Shown: piece after piece, positions 13,449 to 21,245 of the stretch
How positions within the stretch are numbered: position 1 is the first letter of the stretch
Layout: each line of letters opens with the position of its first letter
Assembly: GCA_964618405.1 (NCBI GenBank)
Contig: CAZUAY010000026.1
Location: forward strand, 1 to 21,245
Direction: 5' to 3'
DNA length: 21,245 nt
Source of the DNA: JBBQIY01 sp964618405
Lineage (GTDB): Bacteria; Verrucomicrobiota; Kiritimatiellia; RFP12; UBA3636
Program-made: the position numbers and the translations under genes
The notes under the pieces: model-generated
Seen by the model: only the letters and a program-made list of their open reading frames with translations
Database searches by the model: none
What the model was told of the DNA's origin: nothing

Positions 13449-14315
13449 CTATCTGACTTTCTGATCCGTAGGCGGTTGGCTCGGGATTGACAAGACAATG
13501 CGTGGCGGGTATCGCTCAAACACCCAGATCCTGCGAAAAGCTGAGCCAGCTAGATGCTCTTCCACATGTGCCGAGACCTCTGGAAGCCAGGAGTCCTCGG
13601 CGTAGAGGCAGCGACGATCACTGTGCAGTATGAGTTCCACGGGGTTAGCAGTTTCGTAGCTCTTCGCGAGTTTCTTCTTAAGGATTGTCAATGCGGATGG
13701 GTTGAAGAAACTGGGGCGAGATGCTTCGAAGATCGGACCAGTGCCGGGGGAAGTCAGGACAATGCGAACAAACTCCAGCACACCTGAGAGAGATGCGCTA
13801 TCCATCTGTAGCCGCCCATTCGCAGGCACAGCAACCGAGCAGAGCTCCTCAAAGGCGGCGGGTAGTGCTCCACAACGCCTTCGTAAGGTTGCCTGCTCTG
13901 AGAAGCGAAACGTGAGATGAGCAGCGGAGAACTTCAAATCAAAGGCGATCCGTTGCTCGGGTGGCATGTTCTCATGGTGCTCTCGGATTGCGACGAACGT
14001 TTCAGCATCGAGATTATATTTTCTGGCGAGATCCTGGTCAACAATTTCACCCAATTCGTAGGCCACCAATCCGGTACCTTCAATCATAGCCAGCACGTCA
14101 GGTTGTGGCGGGGCAGGGGTTTCGATTTGGTCAGGACAGAGTTTTAGGCCCGCTACTGATGCGAATTCACGGAAGATATCTTTAGATAAGGATGAACGGA
14201 ACGTAATAGAGAGGGCAAGGGCTCCCGTCGAGAGCGAGAGAATTGCATCATTTGTTTTGCGCCCTTCTTCTTGCGCGTTGTCAAGGTGGCGTAGTAGCAA
14301 TTGCTGATCATCCAT
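13449..14315 (-). CDS. Unrecognised 288-aa protein
   Basis: I do not recognise this family. The N-terminus (MDDQQLLLRHLDNAQEEGRK) is polar and helical, followed by a short hydrophobic stretch, ILSLSTGALALSITF (residues about 25-39). That could be a membrane segment or a buried helix. A long soluble middle follows, with QEEG/DAETFVAIREHHENMPPEQR helical character. The end is a compact region, DSWLPEVSAHVEEHL...RRIWVFERYPPRIVLSIP, that looks strand-rich. I chose the ATG at 14315 because GGAGAAG lies 5 bases upstream; an open-frame extension to 14375 lacks a comparable site. It converges on the helicase operon, with the flanking direct repeat between them, so it is just outside the repeat-bounded island. 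Base composition and clean frame suggest a real gene. Confidence 0.65.
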   Translation of the reverse strand: MDDQQLLLRHLDNAQEEGRKTNDAILSLSTGALALSITFRSSLSKDIFREFASVAGLKLCPDQIETPAPPQPDVLAMIEGTGLVAYELGEIVDQDLARKYNLDAETFVAIREHHENMPPEQRIAFDLKFSAAHLTFRFSEQATLRRRCGALPAAFEELCSVAVPANGRLQMDSASLSGVLEFVRIVLTSPGTGPIFEASRPSFFNPSALTILKKKLAKSYETANPVELILHSDRRCLYAEDSWLPEVSAHVEEHLAGSAFRRIWVFERYPPRIVLSIPSQPPTDQKVR

Positions 14316-14627
14316 ATCTTCTCCTTCCCAATATTGTAAATCCTCAATTCGTTCTACCCCGCGATCCACGCCCATGCGGGAAGTAATTTTCTTGGTCGAG
14401 AGCTTCTATTTGTGATTCCACCAGATTCGCATCTTGGTGATGGTGAACCCAATAACCCCAAAGAGAGGACAGTGGGTGGGTTTGCGGAATTTGCTGGGTG
14501 CACTATCGTGTTCATCCGTGGCTAAATATTTTTGAAAGAAAACGCTAACATGTCACCGTTCAAAAGAAACAAGGGTGGGACATGCGCGACTTATTTCGTG
14601 ATGTTATTCTCGGAAATCACGTGTTTT
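14316..14627. other. Gene-free stretch
   Basis: I see no coding region, RNA gene or clear hairpin-plus-T terminator. The segment near 14510-14535 (TTCATCCGTGGCTAAATATT) resembles a dispersed intergenic phrase that I have seen in related genomes; that is recollection only. Confidence 0.5.
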
Positions 14628-14909
14628 TCACCTGTGTAGATTAGGCTGAGTGACCCCCAGTTCTGACTTCTTGCCGGCTTCGTAAAGTTCACGCCAACTT
14701 TTATCAAGCTGAATCAAGGCATAGATGGTGTCGTAGGTGCCGTCCTGTCCAGAGAATGGCGAATCGTTGATTCGGAAAACCATCGAGAGCGTCGCTTCGT
14801 CCATGTGAATAGCAGGTAATGCCTCTGGGCATTCCGCAGACGCTAGGGTGGTCTTTCCGTGGTCTACGTGCGCAAGGATCGCACTATTTCGCAGCTCTTT
14901 ATTTAGCAT
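14628..14909 (-). pseudogene. Decayed remnant of typA/bipA translational GTPase
   Basis: A 93-aa open frame starts like TypA/BipA (ribosome-associated GTPase): LRNSAILAHVDHGKTTLA, including the G1 loop AHVDHGKTT. It then jumps directly to EALPAIHMDEATLSMVF and INDSPFSGQDG. In intact TypA that segment lies roughly 260 residues later ('EALP..VDEPT.SM.F.VN.SPF.G.EGK'). Everything between (G2-G5 motifs, domain 2) is missing. After 'GTYDT' the similarity is lost, and the last 30 residues are not TypA-like. Intact TypA is about 600 aa. The frame across the deletion is open, but no GTPase could fold, so I call it a pseudogene. A functional copy is presumably elsewhere in the genome. Confidence 0.8.
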
Positions 14910-15010
14910 ATCGGTTCCACACAGAGCAAAGCGAAAACCGTATGATGCAAAGGGGAGGCGTTGTCCACATATTCCTTCTGTGCAGGCGAAGAAAAATTTT
15001 CAGTGGCTGT

Positions 15011-15029
15011 TTGGCACGAAAAATGGTAC
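15011..15029 (+). promoter_or_regulatory. Possible sigma54-like promoter before pilB
   Basis: TTGGCACG (15011-15018) is a full match to the -24 element. Exactly 10 bases after its GG lies GG (in ATGGTAC) instead of the GC of the -12 element. Type IV pilus genes are sometimes sigma54-dependent. The -12 mismatch makes this weak; I see no better sigma70 pair, though TACAGT (15027-15032) could be a -10. Confidence 0.25.
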
Positions 15030-15084
15030 AGTAGCGAGAAAACCGCTTCCTCTGCGGTTGGGTGTATTTTAGAGTGAGGATACC

Positions 15085-16806
15085 GTGACTTCTAACGACG
15101 ACTATGTGCTACAAATCCTGCTGGAAAATCAGGTAATAACTGCGAACGACGCGGAAAAGGCGGCGGCGAAGGTAACTGGCGACGGTGCTTCGACCGTTGA
15201 TATTTTGCTCAGCACGGACGTTGTTACGCAAGAAGATGTGCTGGGTACGCTTGCCCAGACTTTCGGAATGGAATTTGTCGACATCTCGCAAGTTGAGTTT
15301 ACAGACTCTGTGCGGACGTTGCTTACCGGCGAATTGGCGAAAAAGTTTAGGGTCGTTCCCCTCTACGAGGCGGGGAAGACGCTGACCGTCGCGATGGCGG
15401 ATCCGATGAACTTCGAGACCTTGGACGGGCTACGCTATGCGCTTAACCGCGATGTTGAAGGCGTTATCGCCCCGCTAAAGCAGATCTACACGGCGCTTGC
15501 CATGCTTTATCCTGAGCAGGATATCACAGCCATGGATGCGCTGATGGGAGAAATTAATGCAGAGAAAGCTTCCTCCGGTGCTGATGGCGATCTTGGGCTT
15601 GAGGATCAGTTGGGTGTGGGGAGCGCGAGCGAGACGGATGCACCGATCGTAAAATTGTGTGCTCAGATCATCATGAAGGCGTTCGTCGCGCGTGCATCCG
15701 ATATTCATTTGGAGCCGATGGAAAAAGTTTTTCGCATTCGATACCGTATCGATGGCGTGTTGCATGCGCAGGAGCCACCTCCGCGACGCCTTCAGGGTGC
15801 GATTTTACAGCGCTTTAAGCTTATGGCCAACATGAAGCTCTCGGAGAGACGTATTCCTCAGGATGGTCGAATCCAGATCAATGCCAAGGGTCGAGAGCTG
15901 GATCTCCGGGTCTCGACCGTCCCGACAGGTCATGGTGAAAGCATCGTCATGCGTATTCTCGACAAGCAGAATCTGTCACTCGGCCTCCCAGAACTGGGCT
16001 TCATGACGGATGACCAGCAGACGTTTGAGAATCTTATTACCTTACCGGACGGTGTGTTGTTGGTAACGGGGCCGACTGGCTCCGGTAAAACCACCACGCT
16101 GTACGCCTGCCTCGGTCAGATCAACAAGCCCGACCGCAAAATTATCACGGTTGAAGACCCCGTTGAATACCAAATGACGGGTATCAATCAGGTGCATGTG
16201 CACGCCGACATCGGCATGACGTTCGCGGCAGCGTTACGCGCGATTCTTCGTCAGGCCCCCAATATCGTGATGGTCGGTGAAATTCGAGACTTGGAGACAG
16301 CCTCGATCGCGACCGAAGCCGCGCTCACCGGTCATCTCGTTTTCTCCACGCTCCACACCAACGATGCGCCCAGCGCAATCACCCGTATGCTCGACATTGG
16401 CGTGAAGCCGTTCTTGGTGGCGTCGGCTCTGCGCGCGGTCATGGCTCAGCGTCTCGTTCGCACGATTTGCAACGAGTGCCGTGAGGCTTATGATCCCACC
16501 GAAATGGAGCTGCGTAGCCTCGGATTGAACAGCGCCGATTATGCTAATGCTCAGCTTTATCGTGGGCATGGGTGTCCGCGCTGCAACCAAAGCGGATTTA
16601 AAGGGCGAAAGGGAATCTTCGAGATCTTCAGGGTTGATGATGAAATTCAGCGGATGATTTTTGAGAACAATGGGGCGCGCGAGTTGCGCATCAGAGCTCG
16701 AGAGATGGGTATGCGCACGCTTCGCGAGGATGGGGTTCGAAAGGTATTATCTGGTATGACAACGGTGGACGAAATCCTCCGCGTTACGATGGGAGATGAG
16801 AATTAA
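15085..16806 (+). CDS. pilB: Type IV pilus assembly ATPase, PilB/GspE family (first copy)
   Basis: A 573-aa cytoplasmic hexameric ATPase that drives pilus extension. Residues about 30-150 are an MshEN-type N-terminal domain (VTQEDVLGTLAQTFGMEFVD, then FRVVPLYEAGKTLTVAMADP), which in relatives binds c-di-GMP or the platform. The T2SSE ATPase domain has RASDIHLEP and RIRYRIDGVL. Walker A is GPTGSGKTT (329-337), followed by the Asp box TVEDPVEYQ and Walker B VMVGEIRDLET. His box TLHTNDAPSA and a zinc-binding tetracysteine (CNEC 462-465, CPRC 497-500) complete it. Length is standard. GTG at 15085 has GAGGA 4 bases upstream. It overlaps or abuts pilT, giving tight co-translation. It could equally be named gspE; pilT next door favours pilB. 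Confidence 0.92.
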   Translation: MTSNDDYVLQILLENQVITANDAEKAAAKVTGDGASTVDILLSTDVVTQEDVLGTLAQTFGMEFVDISQVEFTDSVRTLLTGELAKKFRVVPLYEAGKTLTVAMADPMNFETLDGLRYALNRDVEGVIAPLKQIYTALAMLYPEQDITAMDALMGEINAEKASSGADGDLGLEDQLGVGSASETDAPIVKLCAQIIMKAFVARASDIHLEPMEKVFRIRYRIDGVLHAQEPPPRRLQGAILQRFKLMANMKLSERRIPQDGRIQINAKGRELDLRVSTVPTGHGESIVMRILDKQNLSLGLPELGFMTDDQQTFENLITLPDGVLLVTGPTGSGKTTTLYACLGQINKPDRKIITVEDPVEYQMTGINQVHVHADIGMTFAAALRAILRQAPNIVMVGEIRDLETASIATEAALTGHLVFSTLHTNDAPSAITRMLDIGVKPFLVASALRAVMAQRLVRTICNECREAYDPTEMELRSLGLNSADYANAQLYRGHGCPRCNQSGFKGRKGIFEIFRVDDEIQRMIFENNGARELRIRAREMGMRTLREDGVRKVLSGMTTVDEILRVTMGDEN

Positions 16807-16807
16807 T

Positions 16808-17905
16808 ATGGAAGAAGAAGAAGTCTACGGAATGGATCAGCTCTTGCAACTGGCAGTTGATGAAGAAGCTTCAGACCTACATATCACGGTCGGAAGTCCA
16901 CCGCTCTTGCGCATCCACGGTCAGTTGCATCCTCTCGACCTGAATTTACTTAGCCCCGAGGACACGGAGCGACTCGTGAAGAGCATCACCTCGCCCGAAA
17001 GCCTGCAGCAGCTTGAAGAAAAGGGGGGAGCTGACTTCGGCTTTTCGTTTGGCGAACAAGCGCGATTCCGCGTGAGTGTATTCAAGACGAAGGGGCACTA
17101 CGCTACCGCGCTGCGCCAGATCCCAAACAAGATGCTTCCTTTGGATAAAATCGGCTTGCCCCCTCAGATCACGGAGTTGCTTTACCGCCCCCGAGGTCTG
17201 ATTCTCGTGACGGGCCCCACCGGATCGGGTAAGACGACCACGCTCGCCAGCATGATCAACTTTATCAACGAGAACCGTTCTTGCCATATTATTACGGTTG
17301 AAGATCCCATCGAATACTATCACAACCATAAAAAATCGATTTTGACGCAGCGAGAGCTCGGATCTGACGTACCCACCTTCAAAGAGGCCCTCCGCCGAGC
17401 ATTACGCCAAGATCCCGATGTCATTCTTGTGGGTGAAATGCGCGATTTGGAGACCATGCAGGCGGCTATTACGGCTGCGGAAACGGGACATCTCGTGTTC
17501 GCCACGTTGCACACGACAGGTGCCGCGAGTACTGTCGATCGTATCGTAGACGCTTTCCCGACCGATCAGCAAGAACAGGTTCGCATGCAGCTTTCGGTAG
17601 GCCTTGTTGCCGTGATCTCGCAGTTGCTGCTGCCCAGAATTGATAAACCAGGACGTTGCGCCGTCTTTGAAATCATGGTGATGACGGCGGGTATCGCGGC
17701 GATGATCCGCGATGGCAACACGCACCGCATTACATCGGAGATTCAGACCGGTGCCAAGTACGGCATGCAAACGCTTGATTCACATCTTCTTAGCCTCTAT
17801 ATGGCCGGTCGTATTAGCTACGACGAGATCGTGACGAAGTCCAGAGACGTCGACAGCCAGCTTGAAAAGATTAAAGAGCTGATGGGCGGCGGCAAGCAGA
17901 AATAA
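16808..17905 (+). CDS. pilT: Type IV pilus retraction ATPase PilT
   Basis: A 365-aa twitching-motility ATPase that depolymerises pili. The short N-terminal PAS-like part (DQLLQLAVDEEASDLHITVG) precedes the ATPase core. Walker A is GPTGSGKTT (136-144), followed by ITVEDPIEYYHNHKKS, Walker B VILVGEMRDLET and TLHTTGAASTVDRI. The retraction-specific C-terminal segment is present as GIAAMIRDGNTHRI, the counterpart of the AIRNLIRE motif, followed by GMQTLDSHL. No tetracysteine is present, which separates it from PilB. I chose ATG 16808, two bases after the pilB stop. An in-frame ATG at 16796 would overlap pilB by 11 bases and add MRIN; either is possible and neither has a strong ribosome binding site. 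Confidence 0.93.
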   Translation: MEEEEVYGMDQLLQLAVDEEASDLHITVGSPPLLRIHGQLHPLDLNLLSPEDTERLVKSITSPESLQQLEEKGGADFGFSFGEQARFRVSVFKTKGHYATALRQIPNKMLPLDKIGLPPQITELLYRPRGLILVTGPTGSGKTTTLASMINFINENRSCHIITVEDPIEYYHNHKKSILTQRELGSDVPTFKEALRRALRQDPDVILVGEMRDLETMQAAITAAETGHLVFATLHTTGAASTVDRIVDAFPTDQQEQVRMQLSVGLVAVISQLLLPRIDKPGRCAVFEIMVMTAGIAAMIRDGNTHRITSEIQTGAKYGMQTLDSHLLSLYMAGRISYDEIVTKSRDVDSQLEKIKELMGGGKQK

Positions 17906-17919
17906 CGAGGACGAATGCA

Positions 17920-19635
17920 GTGAACGAAGCCAATTATCACATGGATCCAGTTCTCGAGGTCGCCTATGTCAACGGCTTCCTCGACGATGCGGCCTGCGAC
18001 GAGATCATCGATGAACAGACCCGTACCAGTAAGTCTATTCGCGACATTATTGTCGACGGGGGTTATCTGACGGAGGACGATCTGTTGGGCGCAATGGCAG
18101 CCTACAACGGATGCGAAGTTGTTGCCCTTTCCGGTATCGATATTTCTTCTGACGTACTCAAAGCCGTACCAGGAAGTATCGCCAGAATTTACGGTGTAGT
18201 TCCCGTTGAGGCTACTCCAACGACGGTCAAGCTGGCGGCCTCTTCGCTCCCAAGCCCGATTGTCTCCGATGAACTACACTTTGTGCTATCACGGCAAGTC
18301 TCTTTCGTCTTGTCTCGGCAGCGCGAAATCCTCGACTGTATCTCTCGATACTATGGAGACGACTCTGCAGCAGTCGATAACTTCCTCTCTGGAATTGAAG
18401 AATTCGAAGCCGATATGAGCGAAATCGGCATCACCGATGAGCAAAATATCGATGAACGTGCCCTCGCTGACGCCTCTGCCTCCGCGCCGGTCGTCCGTCT
18501 CGTGCAGCTTGTTTTGCTTCAGGCTGTCAATGCTCGCGCTTCAGACGTTCATTTTGAACCTTTCGAAAAAGAATTTCATATCCGGTATCGTGTCGACGGT
18601 GCGCTTTACGAAATGACGCCTCCGCCGAAATCCCTCGCATTGCCTGTGATTTCGCGTATTAAAGTTATGGCCGGCCTCAATATCGCTGAGCGACGTTTGC
18701 CACAGGACGGCCGCATTCAGATTCCTGTTGGCGGCAAACAGATTGACCTTCGTGTATCCTGCCTTCCTACTCAATTCGGCGAATCCGTGGTGCTCCGTGT
18801 TCTTGACCGCTCCGTGGTGTCCCTCGACCTTGAAAATCTCGGCATGCCCGAAGACATTTTTACTGCCATCGGGGAAGATGTTGAGAAGCCGAACGGCATC
18901 ATCATCGTTACCGGACCTACCGGATCAGGAAAAACCACCACCCTTTATTCTTGCTTACGCCGAATCAACAAAGAAGGTAACAAGTTACTTACGGCAGAGG
19001 AACCGGTCGAATACGACATCGACGGCATTATCCAGGTTCCGATCAACCCCCTTCAGGGCAACACGTTCCCCAAAGTGCTCAGAGCGTTTCTTCGTCAGGA
19101 TCCCGACATCATCATGGTTGGTGAAATTCGTGACTTAGAAACGGCGCAGATCGCCGTGCAAGCCTCACTCACGGGACATCTTGTGTTCTCAACCCTGCAT
19201 ACGAACGATGCCGCGGGCGCGGTCACTCGCCTCGTTGACATGGATGTTGCACCCTACCTGCTTGCCTCTACACTTGAGGCCGTGCTCGGCCAGCGCCTCG
19301 TGCGTACGATTTGCACAAGCTGCAAACGCTCCTACGAGCCGACTCCAGAACTCTTGAAACGCTTCGACCTCACAGCCGAACAGATTCAAGGCCGTCCCTT
19401 CTACTTTGGTGCGGGTTGCGATAAGTGTAACCAGTCCGGTTACAAAAAGCGAAAGGGGCTTTACGAATACTTGCGCGTCAGCGATCCAATCCGGGTCTTG
19501 ATTACCGAAAGAAAGCCAACCCTTACCCTCCGAGAGAAAGCGCGCGAACTTGGTATGCGTACGATGCGCGAAGACGGAATTTTGAACGTCCTCGACGGCC
19601 ATACGACAGCGGACGAAGTGTTGCGCTATACCTAA
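17920..19635 (+). CDS. Type IV pilus assembly ATPase, PilB/GspE family (second copy)
   Basis: A 571-aa paralogue of the first PilB. The MshEN-like N-terminus (YLTEDDLLGAMAAYNGCEVVAL, RIYGVVPVEATPTTVKLAAS) is followed by RASDVHFEPFEKEFHIRYRVDGAL and Walker A GPTGSGKTT (332-340). Walker B is IMVGEIRDLET, and tetracysteine pairs are CTSC (465-468) and CDKC (500-503). In the Asp box it reads TAEEPVEY, with Glu where the first copy has Asp. GTG at 17920 has GAGGA 8 bases upstream, and 14 bases separate it from pilT. The paralogue may drive another pilus or secretion machine, or work with the first as a mixed motor. The sequence cannot decide between pilB and gspE, so I leave the symbol blank. Confidence 0.9.
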   Translation: MNEANYHMDPVLEVAYVNGFLDDAACDEIIDEQTRTSKSIRDIIVDGGYLTEDDLLGAMAAYNGCEVVALSGIDISSDVLKAVPGSIARIYGVVPVEATPTTVKLAASSLPSPIVSDELHFVLSRQVSFVLSRQREILDCISRYYGDDSAAVDNFLSGIEEFEADMSEIGITDEQNIDERALADASASAPVVRLVQLVLLQAVNARASDVHFEPFEKEFHIRYRVDGALYEMTPPPKSLALPVISRIKVMAGLNIAERRLPQDGRIQIPVGGKQIDLRVSCLPTQFGESVVLRVLDRSVVSLDLENLGMPEDIFTAIGEDVEKPNGIIIVTGPTGSGKTTTLYSCLRRINKEGNKLLTAEEPVEYDIDGIIQVPINPLQGNTFPKVLRAFLRQDPDIIMVGEIRDLETAQIAVQASLTGHLVFSTLHTNDAAGAVTRLVDMDVAPYLLASTLEAVLGQRLVRTICTSCKRSYEPTPELLKRFDLTAEQIQGRPFYFGAGCDKCNQSGYKKRKGLYEYLRVSDPIRVLITERKPTLTLREKARELGMRTMREDGILNVLDGHTTADEVLRYT

Positions 19636-19672
19636 AAGACGGTAAAACCCGCACAAAAAAATAGGAGTTTCA

Positions 19673-20596
19673 ATGGAGAAGATCATCATCGCGGGGAGCG
19701 GCCCCGCTGGCCTTACGGCTGCAATCTATGCCGCAAGATCGGGATTAGATCCTGTCGTTATCGAAGGCATGATCCCGGGGGGACAGCTTACGCAGACCGA
19801 AATCGTCGAAAATTTCCCAGGATTTCCTGATGGAATTGATGGCAATGAGCTCATGGTTAAAATGCGAGATCAGGCCGAGAAATGCGGTGCACGCTTCTTG
19901 ATGGACGAAGTGGTTGGCCTCAAGCCTGGCGAAAAATCCCACGCGGTCGAACTGATGGCAGGTGGCACGGTGGAGACTCAGGTTCTTATCATCGCCACGG
20001 GTGCTACGGCACGGAAGCTTGGGTTGGATTCCGAAGAAAAACTCAATGGGCGAGGGGTCTCAGGCTGTGCTGTCTGTGACGGAGCCTTTTACAAGGGGAA
20101 AAGTGTTGCAGTCGTTGGCGGCGGCGACACAGCCATGGGCGATGCGCTCTACCTTGCTAGAATTTGCTCTGACGTAACCGTTATTCATCGGCGTGACGAG
20201 TTCCGCGCTTCTAAGATCATGGCGGACCGCGTGCTAGCGAACCCTAAAATCAAAGTCTGTTGGAATAGCATTCCCGAGGAAATTCTCGGAGTTGAGAAAA
20301 AAACGGTCACGGGAATCAGAATCAAGAATAAAATTACCGGTGAAATCTCGGACCTAACGGTTTCGGGTGTTTTTGTTGCGATTGGCCATTCTCCCTCGAC
20401 GACCTGGGCAAATGACGTACTTGAGCTCGATGACGAAGGCTATATCAAGGCTGATGCAACCCTTACGAGCGTTCCTGGCATTTTTGCGTCTGGCGATGTG
20501 CAAGATCGTGTCTATAAACAGGCCGTGACCGCCGCCGGAACGGGCTGTGCAGCGGCTCTCGCTGCGGAGCGGTACATTAGCGAACTCGGAGGCTGA
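19673..20596 (+). CDS. trxB: Thioredoxin-disulfide reductase
   Basis: A 307-aa FAD/NADPH flavoenzyme that reduces thioredoxin in the cytoplasm. GSGPAGLTAAIYAA (8-21) binds FAD. The redox-active disulfide is CAVC (132-135), followed by DGAFYKGK. GGGDTAMGDALYLARI (149-164) is the NADPH site, and GIFASGDVQDRVYKQAVTAAGTG is the C-terminal FAD contact. All are canonical, except that the usual Glu after 'A-x' in the NADPH helix is Gly156. Length matches low-molecular-weight TrxB. AGGAG lies 5 bases before the ATG. It follows the second PilB by 37 bases in the same direction and is closely followed by a lipoprotein gene. Confidence 0.96.
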   Translation: MEKIIIAGSGPAGLTAAIYAARSGLDPVVIEGMIPGGQLTQTEIVENFPGFPDGIDGNELMVKMRDQAEKCGARFLMDEVVGLKPGEKSHAVELMAGGTVETQVLIIATGATARKLGLDSEEKLNGRGVSGCAVCDGAFYKGKSVAVVGGGDTAMGDALYLARICSDVTVIHRRDEFRASKIMADRVLANPKIKVCWNSIPEEILGVEKKTVTGIRIKNKITGEISDLTVSGVFVAIGHSPSTTWANDVLELDDEGYIKADATLTSVPGIFASGDVQDRVYKQAVTAAGTGCAAALAAERYISELGG

Positions 20597-20603
20597 ATCG
20601 GGA

Positions 20604-21125
20604 ATGGATGTAAAAGTTAGCAATTTTAAGGTCGCGCCGTTCGCCTCGACCGCCTTCTCTGTTAAACGAATTTCTTGGTTTTCTTTCGCTGCCGTTTTTC
20701 TGCTAGCCTTCGGGGCAGGGTGTGCACACTGCCCCCTCTGTGGCGGAGAATGGGACGCAAACAAAGGAACCCTCTCGCTCCAACCGAAGCCTCCGGAGAT
20801 GAAGACAATCTCCGGTACGGTTTCCTGTATGGAGCGCGTGACGCTTTTGCCGACGTTTGAGATTCGGGTGAAGCTGGTTTCGCTCTGCACAGCCGGCGGC
20901 GAAAGCGTGGTGCTCGCCGAGCAGACCCTTCAAGCGTTCAGCGGTTTTCCGGTTGCGTTTAGTTTTGAATACGACAAAAGTAAGATGGCAGAGGCTATCC
21001 CTTACGGCCTTGTAGCAGAACTACTATCGCAGGGAACACCGCTTTATCGAACGGATACGCAGTACAAAATCGATAAAAACGATTCGCCTGATCCAATCGA
21101 TCTTGTCATTGTACGGCTCAAATAG
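20604..21125 (+). CDS. YbaY-like (YscW-type) lipoprotein
   Basis: A 173-aa exported protein. A hydrophobic signal (WFSFAAVFLLAFGAG, residues 25-39) leads to Cys40, a probable lipidation site, although position -3 is Gly rather than the usual Leu. Two more cysteines follow at once (CAHCPLC, 40-46). The mature part matches the YbaY/YscW beta-sandwich: ISGTVSCMERVTLLPTFEIR, AEQTLQAFSGFPVAFSFEYD, YGLVAELLSQGTPLYRTDTQY. E. coli YbaY is a glycan-associated outer membrane lipoprotein; YscW pilots a secretin. The ATG at 20604 is 7 bases after the trxB stop, and the GGAGG ribosome site lies inside trxB, so translation is likely coupled. An in-frame upstream start at 20547 would lie inside trxB and bury the signal. 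Its exact job is unknown. Confidence 0.75.
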   Translation: MDVKVSNFKVAPFASTAFSVKRISWFSFAAVFLLAFGAGCAHCPLCGGEWDANKGTLSLQPKPPEMKTISGTVSCMERVTLLPTFEIRVKLVSLCTAGGESVVLAEQTLQAFSGFPVAFSFEYDKSKMAEAIPYGLVAELLSQGTPLYRTDTQYKIDKNDSPDPIDLVIVRLK

Positions 21126-21216
21126 CTAGTCGCTAGTCCCTAGTGGCTAGTGGCTAGTCGCTAGTCGTTAGTCGCTAGTCGCTAGTCGTTAGTCGCTAGT
21201 CGCTAGACGTTATCCG
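21126..21216. repeat. Tandem array of about 13 heptamers (CTAGTCG)
   Basis: The array starts directly after the lipoprotein stop codon. Units are mostly CTAGTCG, with variants CTAGTCC, CTAGTGG, TTAGTCG, CTAGACG and TTATCCG, the last ones being the most decayed. CTAG gives each unit a 4-bp palindromic core. Thirteen 7-bp units account for all 91 bases. Similar arrays occur between genes in related bacteria (recollection). Confidence 0.92.
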
Positions 21217-21245
21217 AAAAGGTTTCTGAGTTCTTTGCACTCTCA

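Overview
The window looks like a bacterial chromosome segment from the PVC superphylum (Verrucomicrobiota, Kiritimatiellota or Lentisphaerota type). This is inference. It rests on the intergenic repeats, which resemble those common in such genomes: a CCGCACTCCAA/TTGGAGTGCGG palindrome, ATTCCA runs, CTAGTCG heptamers and GCAGACA-ggaa-TGTCTGC hairpins. A RAYT transposase of the 'LPHW' type and a Gram-negative gene set (lipid A deacylase-like barrel, lipoprotein, type IV pilus ATPases) point the same way. No rRNA or marker gene fixes the taxon.

Layout. 1-1196: repeat-rich DNA and a minus-strand PagL-like lipid A 3-O-deacylase. 1360-2892: an 11-bp inverted repeat, a good sigma70 promoter and mgtE (Mg2+ transporter). 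3032-3166: tRNA-Tyr(GUA) with its own promoter and a perfect terminator. 3167-13300: a defence-type island bounded by an imperfect ~80-bp direct repeat (3581-3660 and 13220-13299). It holds a minus-strand RHH-like antitoxin/PIN toxin pair. It also holds a plus-strand three-gene operon: a very large Eco57I-like adenine-N6 methyltransferase, a shrunken AlbA_2/winged-helix protein, and a PLD-nuclease/SNF2-type helicase. 13449-14909: an unrecognised 288-aa protein and a decayed typA/bipA remnant. 15085-21125: a co-oriented housekeeping cluster pilB-pilT-pilB-trxB-lipoprotein, then a 7-bp tandem array.

The most unusual feature is inside the methyltransferase. A complete REP-associated tyrosine transposase (RAYT) with its REP-like hairpins sits in frame between the SAM-site 'FYTP' motif and the 'DPACGSGAF' motif, adding about 281 codons without breaking the frame. 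The right-hand REP array is three 39-bp units, read as three 13-residue peptide repeats. The result is one 1493-aa ORF that carries both a DNA methyltransferase and a HUH/Y1-type transposase domain.

How the genes may work together. In the island the methyltransferase would mark self DNA, and the PLD-helicase would translocate on and cut unmarked DNA. There is no separate nuclease gene. The small AlbA_2/wHTH protein between them may be regulatory or a remnant. In the pilus cluster the two PilB-type ATPases would power pilus assembly and PilT its retraction.
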